Assembly: GCF_022919135.1 (NCBI RefSeq)
Contig: NZ_CP095049.1
Span: 4,034,501 to 4,098,500, forward strand
DNA: 64,000 nt
Direction of reading: 5' to 3'
From: Hymenobacter cellulosivorans
GTDB lineage: Bacteria > Bacteroidota > Bacteroidia > Cytophagales > Hymenobacteraceae
Part shown: piece after piece, positions 62,954-64,000 of the stretch
How positions within the stretch are numbered: position 1 is the first letter of the stretch
How the letters are laid out: each line of letters opens with the position of its first letter
Made by a program: the position numbers and the translations under genes
Notes under the pieces: model-generated
Told to the model about the DNA's origin: nothing
The model's input: only the letters and a program-made list of their open reading frames with translations
The model's database searches: none

Positions 62954-64000
62954 CTAGTAGCCTTGCTTCGCCCGGTGTTGAATCCGCTTTTCCCAGCGCT
63001 TACGCTTGGGCGCAATGTAACCGCGCAGGTGCTTTTCCATTACCATCACGGCACAGGGGGCAGCAGCCGTGGCCCCGAAGCCGGCGTTTTCGAGGTAGAC
63101 GGCCACGGCAATCTTGGGATTATCGGCCGGGGCAAAGCCGACGAAGGCGGCGTGGTCGTCGCCCTCGTCGTTTTCGACGGTACCGGTTTTGCCCGCCACG
63201 GTGATGCCCACGTCGGCCAGGCTGGAGGCGTCGGCGGTGCCGCCGCGCTGCATCACGGCCACCATGCCGGGCACCAGGGCCGCAAAGTGGGCACTGTCGA
63301 TCAGGGTGTGGCGCTTGCGGGTAAAGCGGTGCAAGGGGCCATTCTCGCCGATGCCGCGCACCAGGTGGGGCGGGTAATACCAGCCGCGGTTAGCAATAAT
63401 GGCGGCCATATTCGCCATTTGCAGGCCCGTCAGGTTGATTTCGCCCTGCCCGATGCTGAGCGAGTAGATAGAGCGGTAGGTCCAGCCCCGGGTGCGGCGG
63501 GCCTTGTCGTAGTAGGCTGGGGTGGGCAGAAAGCCGGGCGCTTCGCGGGGCATGTCCACGCCCAGCACCGAATCGAGGCCGAAGGAACGGGCGTAGCGCC
63601 GCCACTGGGCCAGGTTGGCGTGCCGGGCGCCGACCGTGTCCTGGGCCAGGGAATCGGGTACGCAGTCGATGAGGCTCTGCATGACCTGGTAGAAGTAGGG
63701 GTTGCAGCTGTACTTGAGGCCCTTGGTCAGGCTGGTGGCCGGCTTGTGGTGGTGCACGCAGCTCACCAAGGTCTGGTCGCAGCGGAAGGCCGAGCCGGGG
63801 GTAATGGCGTTCATCTGCAACGCAATGGCGGCATTCACGAGCTTAAAGACCGAGCCGGGTGGGTTGGCCAGCATGGCAGGCCGGTTGAGCAGGGGCAGGT
63901 CTTCGTGTTCTAGCAGCTCGGCGCGGGCGGCGGCCTGGTCGGGGGCGGTGATGGTGGCGGCCGGGTACACCGGGGCCGACACGTAAGCCAGGATTTCGCC
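62954..64000 (-). CDS. Penicillin-binding protein 2 / class B transpeptidase (partial)
   Basis: The C-terminal about 348 residues of a class B penicillin-binding protein; the start lies beyond position 64000 and the frame enters as GEILAYVSAP. The three transpeptidase motifs are present: SVFK (in NPPGSVFKLVNA), SCN (in LKYSCNPYFYQ) and KTG (in ITVAGKTGTVEN), so the catalytic core is intact. It cross-links peptidoglycan at the inner membrane. The length and order fit PBP2 (mrdA) better than PBP3. It is followed by the lipoprotein gene. Confidence 0.93.
   Translation of the reverse strand, partial: GEILAYVSAPVYPAATITAPDQAAARAELLEHEDLPLLNRPAMLANPPGSVFKLVNAAIALQMNAITPGSAFRCDQTLVSCVHHHKPATSLTKGLKYSCNPYFYQVMQSLIDCVPDSLAQDTVGARHANLAQWRRYARSFGLDSVLGVDMPREAPGFLPTPAYYDKARRTRGWTYRSIYSLSIGQGEINLTGLQMANMAAIIANRGWYYPPHLVRGIGENGPLHRFTRKRHTLIDSAHFAALVPGMVAVMQRGGTADASSLADVGITVAGKTGTVENDEGDDHAAFVGFAPADNPKIAVAVYLENAGFGATAAAPCAVMVMEKHLRGYIAPKRKRWEKRIQHRAKQGY

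Overview
The window is GC-rich chromosomal DNA from a member of the Bacteroidota, most likely Cytophagales close to Hymenobacter. The evidence is a gliding-motility/CHU_C C-terminus (type B) and a type A C-terminal sorting domain of the type IX secretion system, many lipoproteins and secreted peptidases, TAnnTTTG-type promoter elements with few Shine-Dalgarno sequences, families typical of this phylum (DUF4920, DUF2147, GreA-like coiled-coil proteins), and several kinds of dispersed intergenic palindrome. The species call is inference from recognised families; no search was run.

Layout. 1-3.7 kb: the end of a K+ channel with an RCK domain (frameshifted), a MITE-like inverted repeat, and two GT4 glycosyltransferases. 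3.8-4.3 kb: a decayed gene. 4.4-9 kb: ribBA, two small unknown genes, and an ABC exporter pair. 9-18 kb: M14 peptidase, DoxX, a lipoprotein, surE, a frameshifted DUF1028 protein, a histidine phosphatase, a DUF3298-like protein and an M28 peptidase. 18-31 kb: 2H phosphoesterase, OmpA lipoprotein, subtilase plus outer-membrane protein, M23 peptidase, HMG-CoA lyase, a LutA-like protein, dapA, polysaccharide deacetylase and amidohydrolase, with three copies of a composite palindromic repeat. 31-45 kb: rhodanese, ligA, a 21-bp tandem repeat, DUF4920, a twice-frameshifted unknown gene, cytochrome oxidase subunit III-like protein, two type IX cargo proteins, a GreA-like protein and a DUF2147 pair. 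44.1-44.5 kb holds an apparent stand-alone structured RNA with its own promoter, a 23-codon ORF with a very strong Shine-Dalgarno sequence, and a terminator. 44.5-64 kb: NlpC/P60, M61 and S8 peptidases, Kup, FKBP isomerase, two 44-45-residue membrane peptides beside a rhomboid protease, tandem OmpA-domain proteins, DinB, aldo/keto reductase, lipoproteins and the start of a class B penicillin-binding protein.

Functionally this is mostly a cell-envelope and housekeeping region: secreted or lipoprotein hydrolases, envelope structure, peptidoglycan enzymes, and biosynthesis of riboflavin and lysine/diaminopimelate. Most genes are single units or pairs separated by strong, often bidirectional terminators.

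The most unusual items are the structured RNA with the 23-codon ORF (44102-44490) and the tandem membrane micropeptides beside a rhomboid protease (52879-54380), one of which has a perfect palindrome upstream that resembles one upstream of the subtilase at 47481-49049. Three genes have frame breaks at G or C runs, which points to assembly error rather than gene loss.
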